NCBI GenBank assembly: GCA_023437285.1
Contig: JAEZGP010000357.1
Location: 1-7,983 of the forward strand
DNA: 7,983 bases
Origin: Actinomycetes bacterium
GTDB lineage: Bacteria; Actinomycetota; Actinomycetes; Mycobacteriales; Micromonosporaceae
Reading direction: 5' to 3'
The notes beneath the pieces are model-generated. The model was not told where the DNA came from and made no database searches. It saw nothing but the letters and a program-made list of their open reading frames with translations. Made by a program: the position numbers and the translations under genes. Of this stretch, positions 6,043-7,983 are shown in pieces (within the stretch, counting starts at the first letter, position 1; every line of letters begins with the position of its first letter).

Positions 6043-6104
6043 GCGGGGACGACTGAGCTGCAGGGACGACTGAGCTGCGGGGACGTCCGGACTAGGCGGG
6101 GACG
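6040..6104. repeat. 17-bp tandem repeat spanning two convergent stop codons
   Basis: GGGACGACTGAGCTGC occurs at 6046-6061 and 6063-6078 (period 17). GGGACG recurs at 6080 and 6099. TAGGCGGGGACG occurs at 6040-6051 and 6093-6104: the first copy includes the HTH gene's TAG, the second the end of the GNAT gene. The repeat fills the 49-bp gap between the convergent genes. I see no clear terminator hairpin apart from the palindrome GGACGTCC at 6081-6088. Confidence 0.8.
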
Positions 6105-7117
6105 TCGCGGAGGAGGTCGGTGACCTCTACGGCGTCGGCGTCGTACTCGCGCCACTCGTAGTCGGCGCGGAAGCCCAGCTCGTCGTTGACCTGCTGGAGT
6201 TGCTCATTCTCGGTGGCGTGCCAGGTCTGGACCTCCCGCAGCTGCGGCTCGGCGTCGCGCAGCTCCAGCAGCATTCGGGCCTTCAGGGCGCGGCCCAGGC
6301 CCAGGCCGTTGAACTCCGGGCGCACGATGGTGTCGTACTGGTCGGCGCGGGTCGGGTGCTGTGCCGGAACGACAACTTCGGTCAGGCCGGCGACCCGGCC
6401 GGTCGACTCGTGCACCGCCAGGACGATGTGGGGGTGCAGGCCCCGGGCCCGCAACGTCGCGATGCTGTGGCGCAGCCGCTCCGCGCTGTACGAACTCGGG
6501 CGCAACTCCAGGTCGCCGGGCGGGGTGAGCCGGCGCTGCTCCTTCGCCTCGGCGTACGCGCCGAGAATCGACTCGGGCAGGCCGCCCTGGTGGTATTCCA
6601 CGTAGTAGCCCGTCACCACGCCGGCGGCCATCTCACGCAGGTGATCCCAGTCGACCGTGCCGAGGTCGAGCAGGCTTCGCATCTCCACGTACGCCCAGCG
6701 GAAGCCGTGCGCCTCGTAGAAGTCCACCGCCGTCGTGCCGCCGATCACCTCGACGCCCAGCTGGCGGATGCCCTCAGCAAGCGCCTTGCGGGACGTGGCT
6801 GCGAGCAGCGTCCGGCCGACACCCTGCCGGCGCGCCTTCGGCACCACCACGACCTCGATGACGCCCATGCCGTCGAGCAGCAGCAGCGTGGCCACCCCGA
6901 GCAGCGGCGCGGTGCCGGGCTCGGCGTCATCCTCCTCCACGATCCAGCTGAACCGCCGCTGGCCGGGCATCGTGACCGAGAGATAACCACGCAGCGAGTT
7001 GATGCCCCACGATGGATCGTGCGGCAGATCAGCGGTGAGGGCCTCGTTATACGCGTCAAGCCACAGCCGCAGCTCGGCCTCCGGTGCCGAGCCCGGATCC
7101 CATTCGCGCAACCTCAC
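6092..7117 (-). CDS. Tandem-domain GNAT family N-acetyltransferase
   Basis: The 341-residue protein has two GNAT folds and probably transfers an acetyl group from acetyl-CoA to an unknown small-molecule or peptide amine. Domain 1 (about 1-150) has VVVVPKARRQGVGRTLL at 89-105, with the acetyl-CoA loop RQGVGR, and ends in FYEAHGF. Domain 2 (about 180-330) has EFNGLGLGRALKARML around 268-283, then ATENEQLQQVNDELGF, the usual N..M..N..LGF end of this group. Both acetyl-CoA loops look intact. The layout recalls mycothiol synthase (MshD), but I see no feature that proves that substrate. I chose the GTG at 7117 because coding character begins there; the upstream open frame is a shadow. There is no well-spaced ribosome-binding site, and a promoter-like pair ends six bases upstream, so the mRNA may be leaderless. 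It is transcribed alone, after the transglycosylase gene. Confidence 0.88.
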   Translation of the reverse strand: MRLREWDPGSAPEAELRLWLDAYNEALTADLPHDPSWGINSLRGYLSVTMPGQRRFSWIVEEDDAEPGTAPLLGVATLLLLDGMGVIEVVVVPKARRQGVGRTLLAATSRKALAEGIRQLGVEVIGGTTAVDFYEAHGFRWAYVEMRSLLDLGTVDWDHLREMAAGVVTGYYVEYHQGGLPESILGAYAEAKEQRRLTPPGDLELRPSSYSAERLRHSIATLRARGLHPHIVLAVHESTGRVAGLTEVVVPAQHPTRADQYDTIVRPEFNGLGLGRALKARMLLELRDAEPQLREVQTWHATENEQLQQVNDELGFRADYEWREYDADAVEVTDLLRDVPA

Positions 7118-7152
7118 CCGCCTAGCTTGCCGGTTCGTCGACGGAAGAACAA
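7118..7152 (-). promoter_or_regulatory. Possible leaderless promoter of the GNAT gene
   Basis: On the minus strand TTGTTC (plus-strand 7147-7152) and CAAGCT (7124-7129) are separated by exactly 17 bp, and six bases separate the latter from the GTG at 7117. This would put the transcription start at the start codon. The -35 is a fair match to TTGACA; the -10 is a poor one. Confidence 0.4.
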
Positions 7153-7193
7153 TGGCACGGCACCCATTAGTGAGCTTTTGTCGCTCTCTGCGC

Positions 7194-7983
7194 TTACTTA
7201 ATGCTCTGCGTTCGTTGCCCGTAGTCATTCGCTGTCTCGTAGACCGCGCGCGCGTACGACACCCCGGCCCGGTAACGGCCGATCGCCGCGTTCCAGTCCG
7301 CCCGTACCCGTAGATCCTCGTTGCCGGAACAGAGAACGCGGGCCAGGGCGACAGACGCATCGAAGATGTTGTACGGGTCGACGATGCCGTCGCCATTGGC
7401 GTCGATGGCGTTGGCCCGCCACAGCGGCGGCATGAGCCGCAGCGGCCCCATGGCCCGGTCGAATCGCGAATCGCCGTCGTAGGCGCCCGCGTCGGTGTCC
7501 TTCACCTCAGGTCGGCCGCCCTTGCCGTCGAGCAGCGGCCCGACAATCGCCGGGTCGGAACGCCCGTCGGGCAGCAGGCGGGCACCGCCGACCTGGCCGT
7601 GTGACGACTCGACCTGCCCGATGCCGGCCAGCGTCGTCCAGTTGAGCTGACACTGCGGGTCCACGTTGTTCATGAACACCTGCGCGTACCCGTACGCTTC
7701 GAGGGCGGGAACCGGGATGTTGACCACGGCGGCGACCCGGGTCGCCCAACCCTCCAGCGCGTCCGCCGGGCGGCCGGATTCGGGCCCAGCGGACGGAAAG
7801 TCCGAATTGCTAGCCGCCGCGCTTGTCGGCGCGACCGTCGCCGCGTCGCTGCCGACCCGCACGCTCCCGGGCGGCACCACGTAGGCCCCCACCACCACGG
7901 CGGCGGCGAGCAGCGCGACGAGCACGGCAACCTGGGTCCAGACGCGGGCCCGGCGGTGGCTCGCCGGAGCCGCGGGGTGGCTC
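7194..7983 (-). CDS. Membrane-anchored lytic transglycosylase-like protein (5' partial)
   Basis: This protein probably cleaves peptidoglycan glycan strands outside the membrane. The frame runs off the window (first codon at 7982), and 262 residues are visible. A basic N-terminal stretch (SHRRAR) is followed by a membrane span at about 14-37, a Ser/Ala/Pro linker (about 43-75), then the domain. The likely catalytic Glu is in IGQVESSHG, at about residue 125. An EF-hand-like loop, DANGDGIVD (about 194-202), precedes PYNIFDA, as in many actinobacterial members. Cys111 and Cys218 could form a disulfide. The GTG at 7925 lies inside the membrane span, so the true start is upstream of the window. The usual GPMQFIP segment reads GPLRLMP, with Arg for Gln, so activity may differ. 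The gene ends at a TAA 76 bases before the GNAT start, same strand. Confidence 0.85.
   Translation of the reverse strand, partial: SHPAAPASHRRARVWTQVAVLVALLAAAVVVGAYVVPPGSVRVGSDAATVAPTSAAASNSDFPSAGPESGRPADALEGWATRVAAVVNIPVPALEAYGYAQVFMNNVDPQCQLNWTTLAGIGQVESSHGQVGGARLLPDGRSDPAIVGPLLDGKGGRPEVKDTDAGAYDGDSRFDRAMGPLRLMPPLWRANAIDANGDGIVDPYNIFDASVALARVLCSGNEDLRVRADWNAAIGRYRAGVSYARAVYETANDYGQRTQSIK

Noticed and set aside
7143..7150. LexA-type operator near the GNAT promoter
   Set aside because: The half sites are in the order GTTC...GAAC with the wrong spacing; the actinobacterial SOS box is GAAC-N4-GTTC.
7172..7196. Loose similarity of AAGTAAGC plus AGAG near the transglycosylase stop to the right arm of the inverted repeat at 5286-5303
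   Set aside because: Only eight contiguous bases match and several gaps are needed for the rest.

Overview
The window looks like chromosomal DNA from a high-GC actinobacterium. Codons are strongly G/C at third positions, several genes start with GTG (nuoA, nuoB, korA, the HTH gene and the GNAT gene), and the fused alpha/gamma KorA plus KorB pair is of the type seen in mycobacteria and streptomycetes. A Micromonosporaceae- or Streptomyces-like source is plausible but is inferred, not shown.

Layout. (1) Positions 1-123 hold the 3' end of an unidentified plus-strand gene, followed by a strong hairpin terminator. (2) Positions 186-1803, minus strand, hold a tight overlapping operon nuoA-nuoB-nuoC (complex I subunits A, B and C). 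It ends after nuoC; no nuoD follows. (3) A 271-bp divergent region separates nuoA from (4) korA-korB (2075-4949, plus), which encode a 2-oxoacid (probably 2-oxoglutarate):ferredoxin oxidoreductase. A hairpin follows korB. (5) Positions 4950-5430 are non-coding and unusually structured. They hold a 16-bp tandem repeat and two exact TTATCCACA (DnaA-box) sequences facing each other, and nested inside these a 16-bp perfect inverted repeat and a small 7-5-7 dyad. (6) Positions 5431-6042, plus, encode an XRE-type helix-turn-helix protein with an unrecognised tryptophan-rich C-terminal part. (7) Facing it is a 341-residue tandem GNAT acetyltransferase (6092-7117, minus); a 17-bp repeat spans both stop codons. 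(8) Positions 7194-7983, minus, hold a membrane-anchored lytic-transglycosylase-like protein whose 5' end lies outside the window.

How the genes may work together. KorAB oxidises a 2-oxoacid to an acyl-CoA and reduces ferredoxin. NuoA/B/C belong to the membrane and connecting parts of complex I, and no NADH-oxidising subunits (E, F, G) are present here. The divergent arrangement suggests, as inference, that ferredoxin reduced by Kor could feed a complex-I-like enzyme whose other subunits are encoded elsewhere. The right half (HTH, GNAT, transglycosylase) has no evident link to this metabolism.

The most unusual stretch is the structured intergenic region at about 5050-5380. The only clear sequence oddities in the conserved proteins are a lost Asp in NuoA and an altered motif in the transglycosylase. 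I see no rRNA, tRNA, CRISPR array or transposase gene.
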